This document shows, piece by piece, positions 56,587-64,000 of a stretch of DNA of 64,000 bases. The DNA is taken from the NCBI RefSeq assembly GCF_900446215.1, contig NZ_UAQZ01000002.1:124001-188000 (forward strand), read 5' to 3'. The notes beneath the pieces were generated by a model that did no database searches, was not told the DNA's origin, and saw nothing but the letters and a program-made list of their open reading frames with translations. This DNA comes from Burkholderia cenocepacia (GTDB lineage: Bacteria > Pseudomonadota > Gammaproteobacteria > Burkholderiales > Burkholderiaceae). Positions within the stretch are counted from its first letter, which is position 1. Each line of letters starts with the position of its first letter. The position numbers were made by a program, and so were the translations under genes.

Positions 56587-57470
56587 CCGCGCCACGCGTT
56601 GCGACGACGGTGACGACGATGCTCTATCCGGAATTGTTCAGGTCGCTCGAAGCTGTCCGCTGGGACATGGAGAAGGACATTCCGTGGGACAAGTTCGACG
56701 CTTCGCTGCTCACCGACGAGCAGGCGAAGACGATCAAGATGAACGCGATCACCGAATGGTCGGCGCTGCCCGCGACGGAAATGTTCCTGCGCGACAACCA
56801 GCACGACAGCGACTTTTCCGCGTTCATGAGCGTGTGGTTCTTCGAGGAGCAGAAGCATTCGCTGGTGCTGATGGAATACCTGCGCCGCTTCAAGCCGGAG
56901 ATGGTGCCGACCGAAGAGGAACTGCACGCGGTGCGCTTCCAGTTCGATCCGGCGCCGCCGCTCGAGACGCTGATGCTGCACTTCTGCGGCGAGATCCGCC
57001 TGAACCACTGGTACCGCTGCGCGGCCGACTGGCACACCGAGCCCGTCATCAAGCAGATCTACGAAACGATTTCGCGCGACGAAGCGCGTCATGGTGGCGC
57101 GTACCTGCGCTACATGAAGAAGGCGTTGAACAACTGCGGCGACGTCGCCCGTGCCGCATTCGCGAAGATCGGCGTGCTGATGGCGTCGGCGCGCCGCACC
57201 GAGAAGCCGCTACACCCGACCAACCTGCACGTGAACCAGGCGCTGTTCCCGCGCGACACCGTGCAGTCGCGTCTGCCGGATCCGGAATGGCTCGAGCGCT
57301 GGCTCGACGAGCAGATCCGGTTCGACGGCGAGTGGGAGAAGAAGGTCGTCGAGCGGATCCTGCACAACCTGTCGATCCTGTTCGAGCGCACGTTCGCGAC
57401 CGCGCAGGAATTGAACCGCTATCGCCGCGAAGTGACCGCGCGCGCGAATGGCGCGGCGGACGGTCCGTAG
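56583..57470 (+). CDS. Ferritin-like diiron protein (acyl-ACP desaturase-like)
   Basis: A 295-residue helical diiron protein. Metal ligands are visible as Glu89-Gln-Lys-His92 (EEQKH) and Glu167-Ala-Arg-His170 (RDEARH), with Glu59/Glu66 and Glu137 as candidate bridging and helix ligands. This is the soluble acyl-ACP desaturase/R2-like set. It overlaps the membrane desaturase gene by 4 bp, so both act on the same transcript, and recalled work describes an afcCD unit here. A role in modifying the acyl chain on the ACP is likely. Confidence 0.85.
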   Translation: MTAPRVATTVTTMLYPELFRSLEAVRWDMEKDIPWDKFDASLLTDEQAKTIKMNAITEWSALPATEMFLRDNQHDSDFSAFMSVWFFEEQKHSLVLMEYLRRFKPEMVPTEEELHAVRFQFDPAPPLETLMLHFCGEIRLNHWYRCAADWHTEPVIKQIYETISRDEARHGGAYLRYMKKALNNCGDVARAAFAKIGVLMASARRTEKPLHPTNLHVNQALFPRDTVQSRLPDPEWLERWLDEQIRFDGEWEKKVVERILHNLSILFERTFATAQELNRYRREVTARANGAADGP

Positions 57471-58088
57471 CGGATTCATCTTGACGGTCGTCGCGCGGCG
57501 CGGCCCGAATTCCGCCCGACATGCGCATCGAATGCACACCGACCGGCGCTGCCGGCCGGCGCATTATGCATTTCCGGACATAATCGGCTCGTCAGTTTCA
57601 CGAGGCGGCATGAAAATACCGGATTTCATCCGTTTAGTATATTTTAATAAACGCTAAATTCCGGATTTGAATGGCATTTTGTATGTATGTTGCAGACTGT
57701 TTGTTTTCGCAATCCGGAAAATAAAATGAAAAGTCGGCTGATTGAAATCGATTTGTAGGCATCGGATGATTCCTCTGTCATGACGTCGATATGGATGTGA
57801 TGACGTCGAATTTTGCCGGCAATCGCCTGTTTTTACGCCAATTTATCAACCCGTTTGGTACGCTCGATTCGTTCGCATATTAATTTACAAAATCACTACT
57901 TGATAATGTTCGTGTAAGCGTATCGATGCGATAAAAATGATAGATAAATACAAGTGTCACGATTGAAAATAAGAATGATATGCATCCATGCTTCAATATA
58001 AAATCGTTTCCGAATCCAAATAGGAGAGACGATCCAGGGAGACGAACGGCAACTTGTCTGTCGATGGGTGCAACTTTGAGGCGGCGGT
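57471..58088. other. AT-rich 618-bp gap before shvR
   Basis: From about 57590 on, the base content drops sharply below that of the surrounding genes, with runs such as TTTAGTATATTTTAATAAA near 57631. No gene is seen. It probably holds the shvR promoter and control sites, and is a natural binding place for an H-NS-type silencer. Repeated CCGGATTT-like words at 57618 and 57661 are visible. Confidence 0.6.
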
Positions 58089-59081
58089 ATGGCTAATGTG
58101 AGATTGGCAAAGCGATTGAGAAGTCTGCCTTCGCTGGATTTCCTGAGAGGCTTCGAATGCGCGGCGCGCCATTTAAGCTTCACGCGTGCGGGGCAGGAGC
58201 TCAACGTCACGCAATCGGCCGTGAGTCGGCAGGTCAAGGCGCTCGAAGAGCAGCTCCGGATCGAGCTGTTTCATCGGCACATTCGTTCGCTCACGCTGAC
58301 CGACAAGGGGCGCGAGTTGTACGACGCGATCTCGTTCGCGTTGTCCGATCTGGAATCGGTGGTCGGCAAGCTGTCGTCGAGCGTCGGCCAGCGCGCCATT
58401 TCGTTGTCGACCACCGTTTCGTTCGCCGCGCTGTGGCTGATTCCGCGCCTCGGTTCGTTCCGCGCCAGCTATCCGGACATCGACGTGCGCGTGTCGGCAA
58501 CGAGCGAAATTGAAGATCTTAAACGCAAACGTTTGCACCTGGCGGTGCGTTATGCCGGCCCGTATACGTCGACCGACGATACGGACGTGTTGTTTCGCGA
58601 GCGTGTCGTGGCGGTGTGCAGCCCGAGCCTGTTGACGGCGATGGGCGACGCCGCATCGATGAAGCCGGCCGATCTCGACAAGCACGTGCTGCTGCATCTC
58701 GACGACCCGCGCGGCGAATGGCCGTGGCACGGGTGGAGCCATTTGCTGAAGGAGCTCGGCGTGCCGCGGCTGCGGCCGGCCGGCGCGCTGCACTTCAGCC
58801 AGTACGATCAGCTGGTCCAGGCCGCGGTCGACGGGCACGGCATCGCGATCGGCAGGCGGCCGCTGGTCGACGGGCTGCTGAAGCAGGGGCGGCTCGTCGA
58901 GCTGTTCCCGCATTGCACCGTTGCGTCGGGCAGCTACGTGCTCGTGCAGAACCCCGATGCGTGCAACGAATTCGATATCGCGGTGCTGACCAACTGGCTG
59001 CTCGATCAGGCGTGCCCCGCGCTCGCGCCGGAGCAGGACACGGCCGGCAGCAACGTGCTGCCGATGTATCGCGTCGGATAG
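58089..59081 (+). CDS. shvR: LysR family regulator ShvR
   Basis: A 330-residue LTTR with helix-turn-helix SFTRAGQELNVTQSAVSRQVKALE and an effector-binding domain (SFAALWLIPRLGSFRASYPDIDV onwards). GAGG precedes the ATG. By position next to a FAAL/desaturase/diiron cluster it corresponds to ShvR, which is known in B. cenocepacia to control colony rugosity, biofilm formation, virulence and the adjacent afc genes. I infer identity from gene order. It is transcribed in the same direction as afcC, after a long AT-rich leader. Confidence 0.85.
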   Translation: MANVRLAKRLRSLPSLDFLRGFECAARHLSFTRAGQELNVTQSAVSRQVKALEEQLRIELFHRHIRSLTLTDKGRELYDAISFALSDLESVVGKLSSSVGQRAISLSTTVSFAALWLIPRLGSFRASYPDIDVRVSATSEIEDLKRKRLHLAVRYAGPYTSTDDTDVLFRERVVAVCSPSLLTAMGDAASMKPADLDKHVLLHLDDPRGEWPWHGWSHLLKELGVPRLRPAGALHFSQYDQLVQAAVDGHGIAIGRRPLVDGLLKQGRLVELFPHCTVASGSYVLVQNPDACNEFDIAVLTNWLLDQACPALAPEQDTAGSNVLPMYRVG

Positions 59082-59229
59082 CGCGGCCCGGCGAATGCGT
59101 CGTGCGCGGCGTCATGCGCAATACCTGCAACCTGTGCGATGATGCGCCGCTTCGCGTTCGTCACGGAACGCCGCCGACCGCGACGCCCGGTTCCGGGCCA
59201 CCGCCGAGTCCTGACCTCCCGGAGACAGC

Positions 59230-60054
59230 ATGCCCGCACACGGCATTCAAGGCAGTACCCTGCATTACCTCGATCACGGCACCGGGTTTCCGGTGCTGCT
59301 CGGGCACAGCTATCTGTGGGATGCCACGATGTGGGCGCCGCAGATCGACGCACTGTCGCGCCGGTATCGCGTGATCGTGCCGGACCTCTGGGGGCATGGC
59401 GCATCGGGCGCGCTGCCGGACGGCACGCACACGCTCGACGATCTCGCCACGCAGGCGAGCGCGCTGCTCGACGCGCTGGAAATCGAACAGTGCGCGGTCG
59501 TCGGCCTCAGCGTCGGCGGCATGTGGGGCGCACGGCTCGCGTTGCGCGAGCCGCAGCGCGTGCGCTCGCTGGTGATCATGGACGCGTCGCTCGACGCCGA
59601 GCCGGATGCGACGCGCGCCCGCTACTTCGGAATGCTCGATGCGATCGAGGCCGCGGGCCGCATCGCGCCGCCGCTGCTCGACGCGATCGTGCCGCTGTTC
59701 TTCCGGCCGGACGTGAATCTGGAAGATCCGGTGCCGACCGCGTTTCGCGATGCGCTGGCGAACCTGCCCGCCGACCGGTTGCGGCAATCGATCGCGCCGC
59801 TCGGTCGGCTGATCTTCGGCCGGCCCGACACGCTGTCCGCACTGGCCGAACTCGACGCGGAACGCACGCTGCTGATGTGCGGCGCGGGCGACATGGCGCG
59901 CCCGCCGTCGGAAACCGTGAAGATGGCGAGCGTGATCGGCTGCGCGCATGCGCTGGTGCCGGACGCCGGCCATATTTCGAACCTGGAAAATCCCGCGTTC
60001 GTCACGCGCACGTTGCTCGACTGGTTCGACGCGCAGCCACTGCACGCGAACTGA
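59230..60054 (+). CDS. Alpha/beta hydrolase
   Basis: A 274-residue alpha/beta hydrolase. The oxyanion region HGTGFPVLLGHSYLWD, the nucleophile elbow GLSVGG (Ser), the acid region CGAGDMARP, and the catalytic His of DAGHISNLENP are all visible. GGAG precedes the ATG. It is 148 bp downstream of shvR in the same direction; nothing shows whether it belongs to the afc regulon. Family members include esterases and lactonases. Confidence 0.92.
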   Translation: MPAHGIQGSTLHYLDHGTGFPVLLGHSYLWDATMWAPQIDALSRRYRVIVPDLWGHGASGALPDGTHTLDDLATQASALLDALEIEQCAVVGLSVGGMWGARLALREPQRVRSLVIMDASLDAEPDATRARYFGMLDAIEAAGRIAPPLLDAIVPLFFRPDVNLEDPVPTAFRDALANLPADRLRQSIAPLGRLIFGRPDTLSALAELDAERTLLMCGAGDMARPPSETVKMASVIGCAHALVPDAGHISNLENPAFVTRTLLDWFDAQPLHAN

Positions 60055-60109
60055 CGACCGCGCGACCGGCGACATGCGCGCAGGCCGCGCGGCGTCGCAT
60101 CGACCTGCG

Positions 60110-61579
60110 TTACGCGCGCTCGCTGGCCGGTGTGAACCTCCGGTCGCGCACACGCGCTTCGTCGGCGCCGCCGCGCACGAGGCTCAACGCTTCCGCGCGG
60201 CTCGCCACGCACGGCCCGGAGCCGGGCAGCGGCTGGCGCGCGGTCTCGCGTAGCGCAAGCACCGACACGATGCCGATGAACGACGCGCCCATCAGGTAGT
60301 ACGCGGGCATCATCAGGTCGCCGGTGCGATCGACGAGCCACGCGGTGACGAGCGGCGTCGTGCCGCCGAACAGCGACACCGACACGTTGAAGCCGATCGC
60401 GAGCGCGCCGTAGCGGATCCGCGTCGGGAACAGCGCGGGCAGCGCGGACGGCATCACGCCCGTGAACGTCGACAGCAGGACGCCGTAGATCAGCATCCCG
60501 CCGAAGATCGGCAGCATGCCGCCGGTGCGGATCAGCATCAGCGCCGGCACCGACAGCGCGAGCAGGCCCACGCAGCCGGCCATCATCACCGGCTTGCGGC
60601 CGACCTTGTCCGACAGGTGCCCGGCGTACAGCGTCATCGGCATCATCAGCACCATCACGAGCAGCACCATGAAGAGCCCGTGCGATTCGCGAACGTGCAG
60701 CGTCGCCGACAGGTAGCTCGGCAGGTACGACAGCGCCATGTAGTCGGTCACGTTGAAGATCAGCACGAGGCCCACGCATTGCAGCAGCGGCTTCCACTGT
60801 TCGACGAGCAGCGTCGCGAAGCGCTGCTTCGGCCGCGCGCGTTCGTCCGCTTCGCGTGCTTCCGCCTCGTTCTTGAACGCCGGCGTTTCCTCGAGCTTGA
60901 GCCGCACGTAGAGGCCGACGAGGCCGAGCGGACCGGCGATGAAGAACGGTACGCGCCAGCCCCACGACAGCAGCGCGTCCTGCGACAGCGTGGCCGTCAG
61001 CAGCGCGACCGTGGCCGCGCCGAGCGTATAGCCGATCAGCGTGCCGAATTCGAGGAAGCTGCCCATGAAGCCGCGACGCTTGTCGGTCGCGAACTCGGCG
61101 ATGAAGGTTGCCGCGCCGCCGTATTCGCCGCCCGTCGAGAAGCCCTGCACGAGGCGGGCGACGAGCAACAGGATCGGGGCCATGATGCCGATCGACGCAT
61201 AGCTCGGAATCAGGCCGATCGCGAAGGTGCCGACGGCCATCATGATCATCGTCGCGGCGAGCACGCGCTGGCGGCCGATGCGGTCGCCGAGCGGGCCGAA
61301 CACCATGCCGCCGAGCGGGCGCACGAGGAACGCGGCCGCGAACGTGCCGAAGGTCGCGAGCAGCTGCGCGGACGGGCTGCTGGACGGGAAGAACACCTTG
61401 CCGAGCGTGACGGCGATATAGCTGTAGACGCCAAAGTCGAACCATTCCATCGCATTGCCGAACGCCATCGCGCCGACCGCGCGCTTGAGGACGGCAGGGT
61501 CGACGATCGTGATGTCATCCAGCTTGACGGACTTGCGCGAAGACCGGGCTTTCGCGGGGTGCGCTTGCGACGGGCTCAA
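60110..61579 (-). CDS. MFS transporter, metabolite:H+ symporter (ProP-like)
   Basis: A 489-residue permease with about twelve membrane segments. The MHS-family hallmark AMEWFDFGVYSYIAV opens the first segment, and GPLGDRIGRQRVL and GHLSDKVGRKPVMM are the MFS loop 2-3 signatures. This group imports proline/betaine, citrate, shikimate or 2-oxoglutarate with protons. A TTG at 61579 follows AGGAGA at good spacing; an ATG at 61606 is an alternative. It stands alone, convergent with the hydrolase gene. Confidence 0.9.
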   Translation of the reverse strand: MSPSQAHPAKARSSRKSVKLDDITIVDPAVLKRAVGAMAFGNAMEWFDFGVYSYIAVTLGKVFFPSSSPSAQLLATFGTFAAAFLVRPLGGMVFGPLGDRIGRQRVLAATMIMMAVGTFAIGLIPSYASIGIMAPILLLVARLVQGFSTGGEYGGAATFIAEFATDKRRGFMGSFLEFGTLIGYTLGAATVALLTATLSQDALLSWGWRVPFFIAGPLGLVGLYVRLKLEETPAFKNEAEAREADERARPKQRFATLLVEQWKPLLQCVGLVLIFNVTDYMALSYLPSYLSATLHVRESHGLFMVLLVMVLMMPMTLYAGHLSDKVGRKPVMMAGCVGLLALSVPALMLIRTGGMLPIFGGMLIYGVLLSTFTGVMPSALPALFPTRIRYGALAIGFNVSVSLFGGTTPLVTAWLVDRTGDLMMPAYYLMGASFIGIVSVLALRETARQPLPGSGPCVASRAEALSLVRGGADEARVRDRRFTPASERA

Positions 61580-61852
61580 TGAACTCTCCTGGAATGGCCT
61601 TGGCAACCGGCCGGCGGGAATGCAGCGGGGTCGTGCGGGCCGGCGGACTGCGAAGGTGGATGTCTCGGGGATGCCTCGATGCCGGTGGCGTGACGCGCGC
61701 AGCGGGACGACACCGGGCAGGTGTATTGTGCGAACCAGTTTAGAGAAACGGGCGCGAGCGGCTATCGGTCATGCGCCCGGAAACCGGTGGTAAACGACAC
61801 GCGGGGACGTCGCCCGGATTGCACCCCGGCGGGCGGGGCGCGGCGTGGACGG

Positions 61853-62881
61853 TCATCTCGCCGCGCGCCGGCTCGCGGACACCAGCAACGCGACGAACGC
61901 CGCTTCATCCGCGCGCAGGCCGCGCGGCGAGCGCCGGACCGCCAGCGTGGCGAGCGCGCCCGACTCGAACGCGTCGAGCACGACCGGATGGATGTAGCAG
62001 CGCCGGCACACGGCCGGCGTGTTGCGCAGCAGGTCCGCCACCGCGCGCACCGTTTCGACGATCTGCTTGCGGGCATGCGTGACGCCGCGGTGCTCCACGC
62101 GCCGCAGCAACCCGAGCGCGTGCACGCTGCCGGCCCACGTCCGGTAATCCTTCGCGGTGAAATCGGCGCCGCCGGCTTCGCGCAGGTAGTCGTTCACGTC
62201 GGACGACCCGACCGGATGGCGCACGCCGTCGTCGTCCACATACTGGAACAGCTCGTGACCGGGCAGTTCCGCGCAGCGCCGCACGATCCGCGCGACCCGC
62301 GCATCGTCGACCGTCACGTCGTGTTCGATCCCGCTCTTGCCGGTGAAGCGCAGCCGCACCTGGCCGGGCTGGATCTTCAAATGGCGCTTGCGCAGCGTAG
62401 TCAGCCCGTACGAGCCGTTTTCGCGTGCGTATTCCGCGTTGCCGATCCGCGCGAGCGTCGTGTCGAGCAAGCGGACGATCGTCGCGACGACCTTGTCGCG
62501 CGGCATGCCCGGCAACGCCAGGTCGCGCGTGACGCGCGCGCGGATGCGCGGCAGCGCCCGCGCGAACGCGGCCATTCGTGCGTACTTGTTCGCGTCGCGG
62601 GTCGCCCGCCACTGCGGGTGGTAGCGATACTGCTTGCGGCCGCGCGCGTCGCGGCCCGTCGCCTGCAGGTGGCCGAGCGGGTCCGCGCAGATCCACACGT
62701 CGGTGTAGGCAGGGGGAATCGCGAGCGCGTCGATGCGGGCGATTTCCGCGGCATCGCGAATCCGCGTGCCGTCTTGCGCGTAATACGCGAAGCCGTTGCG
62801 CAGGCGGCGGCGCGTGTAGCCGGGCTGGCGGTCGTCGACGTGGCGCAGCGCCGCAACGCCATTTGAAGCGGGCCGCTTCAT
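61853..62881 (-). CDS. Poxvirus-type DNA topoisomerase IB
   Basis: A 342-residue type IB topoisomerase, which relaxes supercoils by a covalent 3'-phosphotyrosyl step. The N-terminal domain has IDALAIPPAYTDVWICADP and GRKQYRYHPQWR. The catalytic core carries TGKSGIEHDV, FTAKDYRTWAGSV (Arg/Lys/His residues) and the active tyrosine in TPAVCRRCYIHPVVLDAF. The size and motifs match bacterial members seen in Burkholderia and Deinococcus. It is a housekeeping-type or replicon-borne enzyme; no partner is nearby. Confidence 0.95.
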   Translation of the reverse strand: MKRPASNGVAALRHVDDRQPGYTRRRLRNGFAYYAQDGTRIRDAAEIARIDALAIPPAYTDVWICADPLGHLQATGRDARGRKQYRYHPQWRATRDANKYARMAAFARALPRIRARVTRDLALPGMPRDKVVATIVRLLDTTLARIGNAEYARENGSYGLTTLRKRHLKIQPGQVRLRFTGKSGIEHDVTVDDARVARIVRRCAELPGHELFQYVDDDGVRHPVGSSDVNDYLREAGGADFTAKDYRTWAGSVHALGLLRRVEHRGVTHARKQIVETVRAVADLLRNTPAVCRRCYIHPVVLDAFESGALATLAVRRSPRGLRADEAAFVALLVSASRRAAR

Positions 62882-63254
62882 GTCGCGACGCGCGGGCCGG
62901 TAGCGGCGGTGCGCGGCGATCCGCGCTCACGGGCAGCGATCATGCTTGTCTCCTTTGGGTTCGCGTAAAGGGCAGCCGCCCGACATGGGGTGCGAACCGC
63001 CATCGCACGGAGCAAGAACCGTGCGCCGCGGCGCACGACGCGGGTCGGTTGTTTAGGTGTTTATACGTATGCCGATTCCGACATCGGCTCAATCCAATAT
63101 TTCATTGGAAGGTTATCGGACTTGTTTCTAGACTGATGCGGGGCCTGTATACCGCGCCGGCCGAACACGCCGGCCGGTGCAGCCCGATCCGCGCCAGCGC
63201 CACGCAGAAACACAACAGCGCCGCGGCACACAACGACATCATCGGAGACGGACC
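62882..63254. other. 373-bp divergent gap with a 16-bp palindrome
   Basis: No gene is seen. A perfect palindrome, GTGCGCCGCGGCGCAC, lies at 63021-63036, and the stretch after 63050 is AT-richer and probably holds the promoter of the sugar transporter operon. A GGAGAC site precedes the gene at 63255. Confidence 0.55.
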
Positions 63255-64000
63255 ATGACATTCATCAGGAAGCTGGCGGCCGGCGCGATCGTCGCCGCGG
63301 CGACGGTGCTGGCAGGCGGCGCGCACGCGCAGCAAAAGCCGATCACGCTCGGGTTCTCGCAGGTCGGCGCGGAAAGCGCATGGCGCACCGCGAACACCGT
63401 GTCGGTGAAGAGCGCGGCGAAGGACGCCGGCATCAACCTGAAGTTTTCCGACGCGCAGCAGAAACAGGAGAACCAGATTCGCGCGATCCGCTCGTTCATC
63501 GCGCAGAAGGTCGACGTGATCGCGTTCTCGCCGGTCGTCGAATCGGGCTGGGAGCCGGTGCTGACCGAAGCGAAGGCCGCGCATATCCCGGTGATCCTGA
63601 CCGATCGCGGCGTCGACGTGAAGGACCCGTCGCTGTACGTGACGATGATCGGCTCCGACTTCCTCGAGGAAGGGCGGCGCGCCGGCCACTGGCTGGAAGA
63701 GCGCTACAAGAACGACGCGGGCCCGATCAACATCGTCGAGCTGCAGGGCACGGTCGGTTCCGCGCCGGCCAACGACCGCCGCGCGGGCCTGCTCGAAGTG
63801 ATCAAGAACAATCCGAAATTCAAGGTGATCGCGTCGCAAAGCGGCGACTTCACGCTCGCCGGCGGCAAGCAGGTGATGGAAGCATTCGCGAAGACCTACG
63901 GCAAGCAGATCAACGTCGTCTACGCGCACAACGACGACATGGCGCTCGGCGCGATCCAGGCGATGGAAGAGGCCGGCATCAAGCCCGGCAAGGACGTGAG
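63255..64000 (+). CDS. Sugar ABC transporter substrate-binding protein, 3' end outside the window
   Basis: A periplasmic sugar-binding protein of the LacI-related (type I) fold; 248 residues are visible before the window ends. A signal peptide is clear (MTFIRKLAAGAIVAAATVLAGGAHA). The mature part starts QQKPITLGFSQVGAESAWRTANT and shows AHNDDMALGAIQAMEEAG. This matches the YtfQ-like group that binds galactofuranose and related pentose/hexose sugars. The ATPase and permease genes should follow beyond base 64000. Confidence 0.9.
   Translation, partial: MTFIRKLAAGAIVAAATVLAGGAHAQQKPITLGFSQVGAESAWRTANTVSVKSAAKDAGINLKFSDAQQKQENQIRAIRSFIAQKVDVIAFSPVVESGWEPVLTEAKAAHIPVILTDRGVDVKDPSLYVTMIGSDFLEEGRRAGHWLEERYKNDAGPINIVELQGTVGSAPANDRRAGLLEVIKNNPKFKVIASQSGDFTLAGGKQVMEAFAKTYGKQINVVYAHNDDMALGAIQAMEEAGIKPGKDV

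Noticed and set aside
53495..57470. A peptide synthetase (NRPS) for the expected lipopeptide
   Set aside because: No condensation, adenylation-plus-carrier or thioesterase module is encoded; the FAAL and AMP ligase are stand-alone proteins.
57448..57657. A short gene downstream of the second diiron protein
   Set aside because: It begins inside the diiron gene in another frame and runs into AT-rich non-coding DNA; no family or start signal.

Overview
The window is high-GC DNA with the gene style of the Burkholderia cepacia complex: LysR regulators next to short metabolic operons, a Burkholderia-type H-NS protein, TRAP and sugar ABC importers, and long antisense open frames caused by GC bias. 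From memory, the gene order matches the third replicon (pC3, 'chromosome 3') of B. cenocepacia. It begins with the second squalene-hopene cyclase paralogue and later runs through the gene cluster next to the LysR regulator ShvR. I could not check this against a database.

Region 1 (1-25.7 kb) is a patchwork of small metabolic units, most with their own regulator. In order these are: a truncated squalene-hopene cyclase with a divergent TetR gene; a LysR gene divergent from a cupin / carboxymuconolactone decarboxylase-like / SDR / tautomerase operon; a LysR-hydrolase-hypothetical operon; a small-protein / tautomerase / MBL-fold unit followed by a frameshifted VOC gene; a chemoreceptor; an acetoacetate decarboxylase-like plus saccharopine dehydrogenase-like pair; an azoreductase with a divergent LysR; a LysE exporter with a divergent LysR; a cupin, an H-NS protein and a RidA protein; an SDR-AraC pair; and a LuxR-type regulator.

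Region 2 (25.8-31.5 kb) looks like plant cell-wall utilisation: a lipoprotein-type GH28 polygalacturonase and a complete tripartite TRAP importer (dctP-dctQ-dctM), with operator-like palindromes in the 577 bp between them. A strong hairpin separates dctM from the next cluster.

Region 3 (31.5-59.1 kb) is the main feature: 25 tightly packed or overlapping genes forming a lipid-type biosynthesis and export cluster. A long leftward unit starts with a fatty acyl-AMP ligase (FAAL) and runs through a Lol/MacB-like export set (ATPase, permease, LolA-like protein, beta-barrel), an ACP, three thiolase-fold (KAS III-like) proteins, a diiron protein, a PLP decarboxylase, a second AMP ligase, two acyl-CoA dehydrogenase-like proteins, a citrate-synthase-like enzyme, a methyltransferase, a TauD-type oxygenase, a second ABC exporter, a membrane protein, an FAD-linked oxidase and a small protein. 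A rightward unit holds a membrane desaturase and a second diiron protein, then an AT-rich gap and shvR. This matches the afc locus, linked to antifungal activity, colony morphology and lipid phenotypes. It has no NRPS or PKS megasynthase. The export ATPase gene carries a one-base frameshift here, and one KAS III-like protein has lost all three catalytic residues.

Region 4 (59.2-64 kb) holds an alpha/beta hydrolase, an MHS-type MFS transporter, a type IB topoisomerase and the start of a sugar ABC transporter binding protein. No tRNA, rRNA, CRISPR array, insertion sequence or integrase was found.
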